Shown here in pieces: positions 35,236 to 43,381 of a stretch of DNA of 64,000 nucleotides (position 1 is its first letter; the number at the start of each line of letters is the position of its first letter). This stretch comes from Phycisphaerales bacterium (GTDB lineage: Bacteria; Planctomycetota; Phycisphaerae; Phycisphaerales; SM1A02). The DNA lies in NCBI GenBank assembly GCA_022447205.1, contig JAKVBQ010000012.1, forward strand, positions 11,108-75,107, given 5' to 3'. A model generated the notes under the pieces. The model ran no database searches and was not told where the DNA came from. It saw only the letters and a program-made list of their open reading frames with translations. The translations under genes and the position numbers were made by a program.

Positions 35236-35769
35236 TTATTGGTCCGGGTGGAGCAGCATGTGCATGTGCGCGAGCTGGGGCAGGATGAGTGCACGCATGC
35301 CCAGTTCGATCGCCGGCGTACTCCCGGGAAGTGCGAAGAGCAGGGTCGACTTCGTCGGGGTCCTGGCCACGCCTCCCGTCGCCCGGGAGAGCATGGCCGC
35401 GGCACCGATCTCCTGATGGCTGAGAGATCGGAAGAGTTCGCCGAAGCCGGGCAGTTCGGTGGTGAGCCGTTGCTCGAGGACTTCGATCGTTCCGTCCCGT
35501 GGAGCGATTCCCGTCCCGCCGGTGCAGACGATCAGGTCCAGTTCCGCATCAAGGAGTTCGTCGAGCGAACGCCCGATCGCCTCGGGATCCTCCCGGGTCA
35601 GGGTTCGGACGGCGATCGAATGGTCCTCCGCCTCGAGCAGTTCGACGATGCGGTCCCCGCTCCGGTCGTTCGCCGTCGTCCTCGAATCCGAACAGGTCAG
35701 GACGCCGCATCGCAGGCCACCTGCCTGTTGGCGTTCCCTGGCCGCATCCTGGTGATCTTGATGGCTCAT
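35236..35769 (-). CDS. moaB: Molybdenum cofactor biosynthesis protein MoaB/Mog
   Basis: 177 residues of the MoCF fold. The nucleotide/molybdopterin-binding motif is LIVCTGGTGIAPRDGTIEVL, and the start CGVLTCSDSRTTANDRSG fits the family. MoaB/Mog adenylylates molybdopterin before Mo insertion. The C-terminus KSTLLFALPGSTPAIELGM is the conserved PGxP-type region in variant form. Divergent from acpS with 38 bases between. Confidence 0.92.
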   Translation of the reverse strand: MSHQDHQDAARERQQAGGLRCGVLTCSDSRTTANDRSGDRIVELLEAEDHSIAVRTLTREDPEAIGRSLDELLDAELDLIVCTGGTGIAPRDGTIEVLEQRLTTELPGFGELFRSLSHQEIGAAAMLSRATGGVARTPTKSTLLFALPGSTPAIELGMRALILPQLAHMHMLLHPDQ

Positions 35770-35794
35770 GCCTGAGTTCCTCGCGTCGGGTCGT

Positions 35795-35800
35795 TATCCT
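35795..35800 (+). promoter_or_regulatory. -10 box TATCCT before acpS
   Basis: TATCCT is followed by seven bases and the acpS ATG at 35808. Confidence 0.45.
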
Positions 35801-35807
35801 CACACAC

Positions 35808-36206
35808 ATGAGGATCCTTGGACACGGTATCGACCTGGTCGGCGTCGAGCGTATCGACGACCTGATCACCCGACATCAGGCGCGATTTCTCGATCGGTGT
35901 TTCACCGTTCGGGAACAGGCGTACTGTGAAAAAGGGGGCATTCGGCGTGCGGAGCGGTATGCCGCTCGATTCGCCGCGAAGGAGGCGGTGCTCAAGGCAC
36001 TCGGACGGGGGCTTCGATCCGGTCTGTCCTGGACGGACATCGAAGTGGTCCCCGATGCCTGGGGGCGTCCGGACGTCGGTCTGCAGGGCGTTGCGGCACA
36101 ACTCGCTGAAAAGACAGGGATTGTGGAATGGCACCTCAGCCTGACCCATGTGGAGAACTATGCGAGTGCCAGCGTGATCGCCGTGGGAAGTGATCCGGGG
36201 TGCTAG
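35808..36206 (+). CDS. acpS: Holo-[acyl-carrier-protein] synthase
   Basis: 132 residues; transfers 4'-phosphopantetheine from CoA to ACP. Signatures are GIDLVGVERIDDL (metal-binding Asp) and RFAAKEAVLKALG (catalytic Glu), with LSLTHVENYASASVIA at the end, the usual AcpS C-terminal strand pair. The ATG at 35808 fits both the family start (MRILGHGIDLV) and the TATCCT box. Its TAG stop at 36204-36206 is the first half of the TAGCAT box of the next gene. Confidence 0.95.
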   Translation: MRILGHGIDLVGVERIDDLITRHQARFLDRCFTVREQAYCEKGGIRRAERYAARFAAKEAVLKALGRGLRSGLSWTDIEVVPDAWGRPDVGLQGVAAQLAEKTGIVEWHLSLTHVENYASASVIAVGSDPGC

Positions 36207-36209
36207 CAT
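36204..36209 (+). promoter_or_regulatory. -10 box TAGCAT overlapping the acpS stop codon
   Basis: The TAG of the box is the acpS stop; ten bases separate it from the ATG at 36220, giving a leader of about four bases. Confidence 0.45.
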
Positions 36210-36219
36210 TCGAGCTGCC

Positions 36220-36927
36220 ATGAGACGTGGAAGCAAGCTCACCCTCTATGAACTGATGACCCAGGCCGACGGGAACACCGAGGTCGGGGCGGCCACCCGA
36301 CAGGAGTCCGGCAGCCGCATGCTGCGGGTGCCGATGGGCTATGCCTGGGCAGGGGGTGCGATCCTCGTGGTCCTCATGTTCGTCGCCTACCTGGTCGGGT
36401 TCCAGCGTGGGGGGCGTTCCGCCGAGGCGAGCATGGTGCAGGACCGGATCGAGGCGGAGGATTCGAATCGACTGCTCCAGCAGGCCTACGAGGTCGAGCC
36501 GGTGACACCGGTCGAGGAGGCACCGGCGTTGACAGCTGGATCCGGGACGCCCGTCCAGGAGACCACGGTCGCTTCCGATCCTGCCCCACCTCCCCCCAAC
36601 GTGGGTGCTGGGGACCCTCGGACGTCCGGCCTGAACTACTACGTGATCTGTCATCCGAGCGAGGACAAGGTTGCGGAGCTCATTCGTTTCTGCCGCTCGA
36701 ACGGGCTTGATGCCCATCGGGTCTCCACCAGGAACGGGAACGCCAAGGTCATCGTCACCCCCGGTTTTCCCTCCGGGGGCAGTGGGAGCGAGGATATTCT
36801 CGCCCTCAAGACCAGGATCCGGCAGGTCGGAATCCTCTGGAAACGCCACGATCAGGGTCAGAACGAGGATTTTTCGACCTACTACGCCGAGAAGTACCAG
36901 CCCCGGGCCGCCTCATCGGTTGATTGA
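36220..36927 (+). CDS. Single-pass membrane protein with SPOR-like C-terminal domain
   Basis: 235 residues: a short cytoplasmic part (1-40), one membrane segment (AWAGGAILVVLMFVAYLVGF, about 42-61), a Pro/Glu-rich linker, and a folded C-terminal part (NYYVICHPSEDKVAELIRF, then DAHRVSTRNGNAKVIVTPGF) that has the strand-helix pattern of SPOR or similar peptidoglycan-binding domains. The link to SPOR is inferred from pattern only. The type II orientation would place the C-terminus outside the cytoplasm. Confidence 0.6.
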   Translation: MRRGSKLTLYELMTQADGNTEVGAATRQESGSRMLRVPMGYAWAGGAILVVLMFVAYLVGFQRGGRSAEASMVQDRIEAEDSNRLLQQAYEVEPVTPVEEAPALTAGSGTPVQETTVASDPAPPPPNVGAGDPRTSGLNYYVICHPSEDKVAELIRFCRSNGLDAHRVSTRNGNAKVIVTPGFPSGGSGSEDILALKTRIRQVGILWKRHDQGQNEDFSTYYAEKYQPRAASSVD

Positions 36928-36944
36928 ATCGGGCTCAGGTGGCA

Positions 36945-36950
36945 TACTGT
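36945..36950 (+). promoter_or_regulatory. -10 box TACTGT before small basic protein
   Basis: TACTGT predicts a leader of about 26 bases with GGAG-type sequence before the ATG at 36983. Confidence 0.4.
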
Positions 36951-36982
36951 TGAGCTCACCTTGAAACCGGAGCGGAAGCGCC

Positions 36983-37210
36983 ATGAGTCTTCACAGCAGC
37001 CTCAAGACCAAGTCGGGTGCCCTCAACCAGCACCGAAACGTCCTGACCCGTGCAGAGCGTGTCGAAGCGCTCACGTCCAAGGAGCGCTTCGATCCCACCA
37101 CCGATTCCCCGATCGGCATGGTGAAGGTCGCGAGCCGCAAGACCGTGGTCAAGAAGAAGCCCTCCAAGGCCGCCGCAGCCGCTGCAGCAGCCGAGGAAGA
37201 GTCCTCCTGA
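36983..37210 (+). CDS. Small basic protein of the PVC group
   Basis: 75 residues. The first 50 (MSLHSSLKTKSGALNQHRNV, then LTRAERVEALTSKERFD) match the short basic family that I recall as TIGR04137, restricted to Planctomycetes, Verrucomicrobia, Chlamydiae and relatives; a ribosome-linked role has been suggested but is not shown here. Unlike short relatives of about 55 residues it has a tail of Lys/Ala and then Glu/Ser (KKKPSKAAAAAAAAEEESS). It is the best clade marker in the window. Confidence 0.82.
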   Translation: MSLHSSLKTKSGALNQHRNVLTRAERVEALTSKERFDPTTDSPIGMVKVASRKTVVKKKPSKAAAAAAAAEEESS

Positions 37211-37311
37211 CCTGACTTCGCCCGCTCGGCGACCCTTGTTCCTCGTGCCATGCCCCGCCCGCACCGTCGGTCGTTTGTCGTCGTGTCACCCTGCCGCGTG
37301 AGCCGAGCGCC

Positions 37312-37317
37312 TAGGAT
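37312..37317 (+). promoter_or_regulatory. -10 box TAGGAT for aminotransferase
   Basis: TAGGAT predicts a start near 37324 and a leader of about 26 bases containing GAAGGGA before the ATG at 37350. Confidence 0.45.
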
Positions 37318-37349
37318 GTCGACTCGCCTCGAACCCGAAGGGACGTTCC

Positions 37350-38519
37350 ATGCCGGAATCCCACACTCAACTCGACATCGCCTCGATGCTCTCGAAGCGG
37401 GCTCGCTCGATCGACGCATCAGGCATTCGCCGGATCTTCGAGCTCGGCGTGAAGTTGAAGGATCCGATCAACCTCTCGATCGGGCAGCCGGACTTCCCGG
37501 TGCCGCGTGAGATCAAGGATGCCGTGATCGACGCGATCGAATCCGACAAGAACGGCTACACCGTCACCCAGGGCGAAGCCTCCGTGCTCGCTGTGGTCCG
37601 CGAGCATCTCGCGGAGGAGATGGGCTGGGACGTCGACGATGAATCGATCGGCGTGATGCTGACTTCCGGTACGTCGGGCGGCCTGGTCCTCGCGGCGATG
37701 GCGCTGCTCGAGGAAGGTGACGAACTGATCATCCCCGATCCCTGGTTCGTGCTCTATCCCCAGCTGGCCCGGCTCACCGGTGCGACGCTGGTCACCTGCG
37801 ACACCTACCCCGATTTCCGGATGACCGCGGAACGGATCGAGTCGCTCATCACCGAACGGACGAAGGCCGTCATCATCGACAGCCCGGGCAACCCGACCGG
37901 TGTCGTCCTCGATTCAGGTGAGTTGCAGGCGATCGTCGATCTCTGCCGACAGCGCGGGGTGGTGCTGATCTCCGACGAGATCTACGACGAGTTCACCTTC
38001 CAGGATGCCCTCGAGGACGGGTACTGCCCGTCGCCGGCACGCATCAGCAAGGACGCCCTCATCATCAAGGGGCTCGGCAAGACGTTCGGTTGCACCGGTT
38101 GGCGGCTGGGCTTCGCGGCCGGACCGAAGGCACTCATCGAGGAGATGACCAAGCTCCAGCAGTTCACCTACGTCTGCGCGCCGTCCATGGCCCAGCAGGC
38201 GTTCAAGGCACGACCCCACGTCGACATGAAGGAAGAGGTGGCCTCCTACGAAGGGCGGCGCGACCTCGTCATGGAGCGGCTGGGTGCGGTGACCGAGGTG
38301 GTCGTGCCCGGCGGTGCGTTCTACGCATTCATCAAGGTGCCCGAACACCTCGGGATCAGCGGGACGACGTTCGTCGAACGCGCGATCGAGCGCGGTGTCC
38401 TCATCATCCCCGGTGCGGTGTTCAGTGATCGGGACACGCACTTCAGGCTCTCGTACGCGGTGGCCGAGGATCTGCTCGTCAGGGGCCTCGACATCCTCGT
38501 CGACCTGATGCAGGGTTGA
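37350..38519 (+). CDS. Class I/II aminotransferase (aspartate-type)
   Basis: 389 residues, PLP enzyme of fold type I. The PLP lysine is in IIKGLGKTFGCTGWRLGFAA, the cofactor-binding Asn/Asp/Tyr are in SPGNPTGVVLDSGEL and LISDEIYDEFTF, and the phosphate-binding Arg in TGWRLGF. The N-terminus NLSIGQPDFPVP is that of Iα-type aspartate aminotransferases; the substrate (Asp, Ala or aromatic) cannot be fixed from motifs. It is followed by a structured 3' region and a good terminator. Confidence 0.9.
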   Translation: MPESHTQLDIASMLSKRARSIDASGIRRIFELGVKLKDPINLSIGQPDFPVPREIKDAVIDAIESDKNGYTVTQGEASVLAVVREHLAEEMGWDVDDESIGVMLTSGTSGGLVLAAMALLEEGDELIIPDPWFVLYPQLARLTGATLVTCDTYPDFRMTAERIESLITERTKAVIIDSPGNPTGVVLDSGELQAIVDLCRQRGVVLISDEIYDEFTFQDALEDGYCPSPARISKDALIIKGLGKTFGCTGWRLGFAAGPKALIEEMTKLQQFTYVCAPSMAQQAFKARPHVDMKEEVASYEGRRDLVMERLGAVTEVVVPGGAFYAFIKVPEHLGISGTTFVERAIERGVLIIPGAVFSDRDTHFRLSYAVAEDLLVRGLDILVDLMQG

Positions 38520-38554
38520 GTCCCTTTCTTCGAACTTTCCTCCTGAACGAGCGA

Positions 38555-38610
38555 ATGGCTCAGGTCATGGTGTGACTTGTCATCGACAAGCACGCCACAT
38601 CCTGAGCCAT
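38555..38610. repeat. Structured inverted repeat after the aminotransferase gene
   Basis: Outer arms ATGGCTCAGG (38555-38564) and CCTGAGCCAT (38601-38610) are perfect complements; at the tip CTTGTC (38576-38581) pairs with GACAAG (38585-38590) around ATC. The inner part can pair partly. It lies between the stop at 38519 and the terminator at 38617 and may protect the 3' end or act as an RNA element. Confidence 0.55.
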
Positions 38611-38616
38611 CCACTT

Positions 38617-38655
38617 CGTCGCCGACCTTGACGAGTTCCGGTCGGCGGCGTTTTT
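38617..38655 (+). terminator. Rho-independent terminator
   Basis: Arms 38617-38627 and 38640-38650 form an 11-bp GC-rich stem (one U-G pair) with a 12-base loop, followed by TTTTT at 38651-38655. It ends the aminotransferase transcript. Confidence 0.8.
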
Positions 38656-38683
38656 ACACGTTCCGGCAGTCGCCGGACGGGGT

Positions 38684-38839
38684 TTATTCGTTGCCGCTGA
38701 GGCCTTCGTTGGCATTCGGGGGGGCGATGACCTTCGAATCATCGATGGTGTTCCCGCGTTCTCCCGCGCCATCTTCACAGGCGGCAAGACCGAATCCGAA
38801 CAGGCACGCGCTGGCGAAGCAGATCGTGAATCGTTTCAT
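38684..38839 (-). CDS. 51-residue lipoprotein, unknown
   Basis: A short frame from ATG 38839 to TAA 38686-38684. The sequence starts MKRFTICFASACLFGFGLAA and continues with Cys21, so the lipobox is LAAC. The 30 mature residues (CEDGAGERGNTIDDSKVIA, then PPNANEGLSGNE) are polar, Asn/Gly/Glu-rich and lack Cys other than the lipidated one. I do not recognise it; planctomycetes commonly encode tiny lipoproteins. No clear -10 box was found upstream. Confidence 0.6.
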   Translation of the reverse strand: MKRFTICFASACLFGFGLAACEDGAGERGNTIDDSKVIAPPNANEGLSGNE

Positions 38840-39130
38840 GGTTGCAGTGACCCTTCTCTAAAGAGGAAGCCCGAAAGGAAGAGATGAGCCGGAAGGACGG
38901 CTCCCGGTTCCACTCGGATCAGGCGGGCCTTCCCGTCCGAGTGTCGCCCCGTCACTGGATGTGACCGGGTCTGTCCGGCCGGTGTCCTCGAGGGACGCCG
39001 ACTGCATGTGCGTATTGAAACGGAGCGACGCGGGCAGCGTCAAGCTCTGGAAGCGATGTGACATGAATCAATACGGTGCCCTGCCTGGCTGGATGCGCGT
39101 TTTTCGACAGTCGTTGCCCGGCCGGGGTGT
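38840..39130. other. Intergenic region, nothing recognised
   Basis: About 290 bases between the small lipoprotein start and the end of the phosphoesterase gene. I looked for tRNA cloverleaf, ORF and repeat signals and saw none that convince. Confidence 0.5.
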
Positions 39131-41074
39131 TCAATCCACGATTTCGACGGCCAGGGCGCGGCCGGGAGGGGTGAGGCTGCGCCATTGCGTGTGGTAGGTC
39201 TCGTCGTTGTCGCTCACCGAGATCCGGATCGCATCCTGCTCGGCCAGTGGAGTCGGTACGTGGATCCGCGCATGCCAGCCTGCAGGGCCCGAATTCAGGG
39301 CAGTGCGCTTGAGGGTGCTGGTGCTGCCATCCGGCAGGAGGCGCGTCGCGTCATCCTCCGCGATCTCCCAGTAGATCGTCTCCCGTGCCGGCTCATCCGC
39401 AGGACCGAACTCGATCAGGACGGCATCCGCCATCGGATTTCTGATCCGTTCCGGGATCGGCCTCCTGTCCGGACCCGGTCCGGCGAGGAGGTCCCCCTCG
39501 GACATGATCTCCACCACGAGCAGGCCGTCGGCGTCGAGGGAGAGCAGGCATTCCGGGTCCGCTTCGACGGTGTCGTAGACGGAGAACGTCCAGGCGCTGG
39601 CCGGGAGGGAGATCGACTCACCACCTCTGGTGAGGGCGATCGGATCTCGTTCGAGCGGGATGCGTCTTCGCAGGAGCACCGGGACCTCGCGCCCCTTGCT
39701 GTCGGTGAACGTTGCGGTGATGTCGAGCTGGGGAGGTGCCCCCGGGGTGTCGCTGGCCGGTGCCAGTGAGGTGACCTTCGCCTCGATCACGGTGTCGGTT
39801 CCCGGATCGAGCGTCACGCGTTCGTCCACCATGATCATGCTCCGTGCGCGACCGTGCATCGTGTGCGGATTGAAGGTGTCCACGTTGGTCAGGCTCCGCC
39901 AGGTCGCGTGTTCATCGATCTCCCAGGCGCCCGGTGCCCGGGAGGGTTCGATCGTGAAACTGACCGGCTGCTCGAGCGGGTTCTTCAACCTGATCGGCAC
40001 CGTCCTGGTGTACGCCCCGTTCGTGGTGTCCGGGAGGCTGCCGTCGATCGACGCGACATCAGGACCGTTCTTCAACTTCCAGACCTTGTTCTGGTCCTCG
40101 ACGATCACGAAGTCATCGGGCAGGGTGGTGCCTGCGATCTGGTGGTGGAGGGCGAATCGCTCGCCATGCGGTCGGTCCGGGTCGAGGTGGAGGTGGCTGA
40201 CATGCTGCACCTGGCCGGTGAGCGGATGCTGGTCGATCATGCCGCCGCAGGTGCCGAGGATGTGGTACTCGACCCCGTCCCGCGGGACGTCCTTCTGCAT
40301 CGAGTGGAAATGCCCGGCGATCACCGCGTCGACCTCGTGCTCTGCAAGGACCGGCTGGACACGATCCCACCAGCCGACCGAGGCGTACCGCCAGAGCGGT
40401 CGATGCATGAGCAGGATGATCGGTCCGTCACCGGCCTCGGCCAGCGTTGCTTCCAACCAGCCGAGCTGGTCTTCGGAGAGCTGCATGCGTCGGTCGCCCA
40501 TGCCCTCGTCACTGAAGAGGATGATCACGGTCGCGCCGCCGATCGTGACGCTGTAGTTCAGGGGCCCGAACCGGGTGCGATAGCGTTCGGCGAACCGGGT
40601 GTCGGCCGGGTCACGATCACCGGAGATCACATCATGATTCCCCGGTGTCGGATAGAACCGATCCGCGAGCGGTCGGACCGCCTCGAGATACGCATCGACC
40701 TCCCGGTCGTATCGATCGCCGTCCCGGGTGTATCCCTGAACCATGTCGCCGACCGTGAAGACCGCATCAGGGCGTCGTCGAGCCAGGTCCTCGACGGCAC
40801 CGAGGAGGTAGGGCATGCCCCAGTCGCGTCCGGTGGTTCGGTCGGGGAGGATCGAGATGCGGATCGAGCGATCGGGCAGCGGCGCGGCGATCGACTGGCC
40901 GTTGACGGCCTGCCCGTTCTCATCGAGTTCGAACCGGCCGTCGTCGAATGCGGGAAGCCTGGTTGCCGGAGGCTCCTGCGCTCCCGGATCGGAACCCGAT
41001 GCAGTCGGGATCAGGATGAAGGATGACAGGAGTGCCGTCGTTCCCGGGTATCGAGCGGTTCTTCGGATGCTCAT
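39131..41074 (-). CDS. Secreted metallophosphoesterase with C-terminal beta domains
   Basis: 647 residues with a signal peptide (MSIRRTARYPGTTALLSSFI, cleaved after about ASG). The calcineurin-like core shows GDM (109-111), GNHD (145-148), LLMHRPLWR and AGHFHS. The first motif, normally DxH, reads DRT at 78-80, so one histidine ligand is replaced. The last 300 residues are beta-rich with no catalytic motif. Activity on phosphoesters outside the cytoplasm is likely but the substrate is unknown. TATTCT at 41106 lies upstream. Confidence 0.8.
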   Translation of the reverse strand: MSIRRTARYPGTTALLSSFILIPTASGSDPGAQEPPATRLPAFDDGRFELDENGQAVNGQSIAAPLPDRSIRISILPDRTTGRDWGMPYLLGAVEDLARRRPDAVFTVGDMVQGYTRDGDRYDREVDAYLEAVRPLADRFYPTPGNHDVISGDRDPADTRFAERYRTRFGPLNYSVTIGGATVIILFSDEGMGDRRMQLSEDQLGWLEATLAEAGDGPIILLMHRPLWRYASVGWWDRVQPVLAEHEVDAVIAGHFHSMQKDVPRDGVEYHILGTCGGMIDQHPLTGQVQHVSHLHLDPDRPHGERFALHHQIAGTTLPDDFVIVEDQNKVWKLKNGPDVASIDGSLPDTTNGAYTRTVPIRLKNPLEQPVSFTIEPSRAPGAWEIDEHATWRSLTNVDTFNPHTMHGRARSMIMVDERVTLDPGTDTVIEAKVTSLAPASDTPGAPPQLDITATFTDSKGREVPVLLRRRIPLERDPIALTRGGESISLPASAWTFSVYDTVEADPECLLSLDADGLLVVEIMSEGDLLAGPGPDRRPIPERIRNPMADAVLIEFGPADEPARETIYWEIAEDDATRLLPDGSTSTLKRTALNSGPAGWHARIHVPTPLAEQDAIRISVSDNDETYHTQWRSLTPPGRALAVEIVD

Positions 41075-41105
41075 GGTGGTCGCCTCGCAAGGGGTTCACC
41101 TGTCG

Positions 41106-41111
41106 AGAATA
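41106..41111 (-). promoter_or_regulatory. -10 box TATTCT for phosphoesterase
   Basis: TATTCT on the minus strand predicts a leader of about 25 bases before the ATG at 41074. Confidence 0.4.
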
Positions 41112-41165
41112 CGCCAGCAGCGTGGTCTGCGCCCCCGCGCCCGCGTCACCTGGTGGTTCGGGGCG

Positions 41166-41203
41166 AAAGAAAACTCCGTTGAAGCATTGCTGCTTCAACG
41201 GAG
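41166..41203 (-). terminator. 13-bp perfect hairpin with T-tract on minus strand
   Basis: Arms 41174-41186 and 41191-41203 are perfect complements around TTGC. On the minus strand it is followed by TTTTCTTT (41173-41166). It would end the operon 43381-41449, although it lies 245 bases past the last stop. Confidence 0.8.
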
Positions 41204-41448
41204 CGGAGGGGAGAAAGATGCTCGTGAGATTCCTGGACCAGAATCTGGTGTGTCGCCCGCGGTGTGTGTCAGACCTGACTGTTTCTCGTGGCCTTCCGGG
41301 CACTCATGGGCTGCTGCCCGGTGCGCATGGACGGAAGGACACGTACGGAGGGACAACACCGTTCGTACGCTCTCCTTTTCGTTGAGATTGGAGAAATCGC
41401 TGCAACTTTTCCGTTTTTCTCGCTCTTGGCAGGGAAGAGAGGCCGTTA

Positions 41449-42549
41449 TCAGCCTTCAGGCATCGTGATCGGGTCCTCGCCGACCACCCGGGTGAAGAGC
41501 GATTCGATCGCCTGGGCGCGCTCGCTGGAGCGGTGCCCCTTCACCATCGCCTCCCTGGCCCGAGTCCCGTTGGCCGCCCTGAGCTCGGAATCGAGCATCA
41601 GCGGGGTCAGTGCTTCCTCCCAGGAGGAGGTCGAGGGTCGGGGGAGGAGCGTCGTGCCCTGGTTCGGGCCGAGGTAGTCGAGCCAGGGTTCCTGCACGCT
41701 GACCACGGACGTCCCCATCGCCATCGCCTCGAGGATGATCGGTCGGACGCGATGCTCGGGGACCGGCCGGAGGACGAGGTCGGTCGCCGCCAGCAGTCGT
41801 TGCATGCGGACCGGCTCGGAGACCACGGTGGTCAGGTCCGCGAGATCGAATCGCCTGACCTGCCGCCAGATCCGCTGGTTGGCACCGGGGCGGAGTTCGA
41901 GGACGAATCGCGCGCCCGGCCCGGTATCGCGGAGGTTGGACAACGCCTCGAAGAGGGCGCGGTAGTGTCCCTTGCCTTCGCTGCTGCCGAGGATCGTCAT
42001 GGCGAGCGGTCCGTCCTCGTCACGTCGTCGGAGGCTTTCCTCTCGTTCGGTGATCGCGATGCCGGGTGCGACGAGTTCGAGTTCCGCCTTCGGGTGCTGG
42101 CGCTCGAGAATGTCGGCGAGCGGACGGGTCGGTGCGATGAGGCCGGCGATCGGCAGCGCGCGTGCGACCCGTCGCACACCCCGGGCCTCCTGGTGCCCGT
42201 CGACCTGGACCACGATCGGTCGCTCGAGTCCGGCGGCGAGGCCCGTCGCGATCGGCCATGCCTTCTGCCCGGCGGCCCAGACCAGGTCCGGCGCGTCGCG
42301 GTCGAAGTGTTCGAGCAGTTCCTGCAGTCTCGTCCTGCGGAGCCATGGTGCGCATGCTTCCGGATACGAGACCGATTGTTCGAGTCCGATGGGACGGTCC
42401 GCAGGGTGATCGTCACCGAAAGGCGGATCAGGCCGGACGACCGTGACGCGGCAGCCGTTCGCGGTCAATGCCACGACCAGCCGACCGAACTGCGCATGCT
42501 CGGTGCGCAGGCGCTCGCGATCGAGGACCAGCAGGGCATGGAGCGGCAT
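41449..42549 (-). CDS. Glycosyltransferase, family 1 (GT-B)
   Basis: 366 residues with two Rossmann-like halves. The C-terminal GT-B pattern is RPIILEAMAMGTSVVSVQEP (donor-binding Glu), and ILGSSEGKGHYRALFEAL is the mid-domain loop after the linker. The acceptor and sugar are unknown. It shares one base with the thioesterase stop (TGATG), so the three genes 43381-41449 form one operon. Confidence 0.85.
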   Translation of the reverse strand: MPLHALLVLDRERLRTEHAQFGRLVVALTANGCRVTVVRPDPPFGDDHPADRPIGLEQSVSYPEACAPWLRRTRLQELLEHFDRDAPDLVWAAGQKAWPIATGLAAGLERPIVVQVDGHQEARGVRRVARALPIAGLIAPTRPLADILERQHPKAELELVAPGIAITEREESLRRRDEDGPLAMTILGSSEGKGHYRALFEALSNLRDTGPGARFVLELRPGANQRIWRQVRRFDLADLTTVVSEPVRMQRLLAATDLVLRPVPEHRVRPIILEAMAMGTSVVSVQEPWLDYLGPNQGTTLLPRPSTSSWEEALTPLMLDSELRAANGTRAREAMVKGHRSSERAQAIESLFTRVVGEDPITMPEG

Positions 42550-43055
42550 CAGGAACTCGTTTCCGCGGCGTCATGCGCCTGCAACGGATCGAGTGCCTGC
42601 ACGAGTTCCGTCGGCATCCGGCATGGTCGTCTCGAGGCGAGGTCGATCCAGGTCCAGGTCGAGCGTGCCCGGGCGACGGGGCGATCGTCATCGAGTCGAT
42701 GGATCAACGTGTCACGACGGCATGAGGTCCGGCGGTGGTCATGGATCCAGGTCGCAGCGACGAGCTGTTGATCGGCGAAGACCTCCGCCAGGTAGTCGAC
42801 TTCGTGGCGTGCGGCGAACCAGACGCGTCCCTGCCTGGCGAGTTCCATCCGGTCGTGGCCGAAGGCCTCGCCCGCGAGTTCGGCGACCCGGTCGATCCAG
42901 GCGAGGTAGGTGACGTTGTTCACGTGCGGCACCGACCTGCTCAGCGAGCCCTCGTTCACCTCGATCGTGAAGAGGCGGGGGCGGGGGTGTGGCAGCCCGG
43001 GGGGGACCGGCGTGCCGTGCGGTGCGGGCAGGATTCTTTCGCTGCTGCTGCTCAT
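42549..43055 (-). CDS. Acyl-CoA thioesterase, 4HBT hotdog fold
   Basis: 168 residues. The hotdog signature is HVNNVTYLAWIDRVAELAG and VDYLAEVFADQQLVAATWI, as in FcbC/YbgC-type thioesterases. ATG at 43055 overlaps the DUF971 stop as ATGA, and its own stop shares a base with the glycosyltransferase start. Substrate unknown; it may free fatty or aromatic acyl groups from CoA. Confidence 0.82.
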   Translation of the reverse strand: MSSSSERILPAPHGTPVPPGLPHPRPRLFTIEVNEGSLSRSVPHVNNVTYLAWIDRVAELAGEAFGHDRMELARQGRVWFAARHEVDYLAEVFADQQLVAATWIHDHRRTSCRRDTLIHRLDDDRPVARARSTWTWIDLASRRPCRMPTELVQALDPLQAHDAAETSS

Positions 43056-43381
43056 GAATCGGCGGGCATGTCCTGCTCGATCGACTTCAGGTAGGTCCAC
43101 GAATAGATCCCGGTATCGTGACCATCGGAGAATCGGATGCGAATCGCGTAGTTCCCGATCAATTCGGCGTCGGTCGCGGTCAGGGGGGCGTCCGAACCGG
43201 GCCTGGTCGGAAGCACGGTGAGCGGATTCCGCTCCATCTCCTCCCGGAGCGCCCTCTGCTCGGCGCTCGGAGACATCCTCCTGAGCCACCCCAGCGGGTA
43301 GAACCGGCTTGATCCGTCGCTCCAGTGGATGGTCAGACCGCGGGTCCGCTCGAGATCCAGGTGTTCAGGTCGAATGTCCAT
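43052..43381 (-). CDS. DUF971 (GBBH-like N-terminal) protein
   Basis: 109 residues matching the DUF971 fold (HLDLERTRGLTIHWSDGSS, YAIRIRFSDGHDTGIYSW, then TYLKSIE), related to the N-terminal domain of gamma-butyrobetaine hydroxylase and often found near Fe-S or apo-protein maturation genes. Function unproven. First gene of the operon with the thioesterase and glycosyltransferase; its ATG at 43381 is seven bases after TACAAT. Confidence 0.85.
   Translation of the reverse strand: MDIRPEHLDLERTRGLTIHWSDGSSRFYPLGWLRRMSPSAEQRALREEMERNPLTVLPTRPGSDAPLTATDAELIGNYAIRIRFSDGHDTGIYSWTYLKSIEQDMPADS

Larger units (their letters stand above)
41075..41448. other. Intergenic region with one terminator
   Basis: 374 bases between the phosphoesterase start and the glycosyltransferase stop. 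It contains the TATTCT box and the hairpin at 41166. I see no gene in the remaining 245 bases downstream of the glycosyltransferase. Confidence 0.5.

Noticed and set aside
32993-35416. 807-residue plus-strand open frame
   Set aside because: Antisense to the metalloprotease, which has intact HExxHxxGxxH, PA14 and dockerin motifs. The plus frame has no recognisable features.
38840-39130. Possible tRNA or structured RNA
   Set aside because: No cloverleaf with T-loop and anticodon arm could be drawn; GGTTCCA near 38910 alone is not enough.
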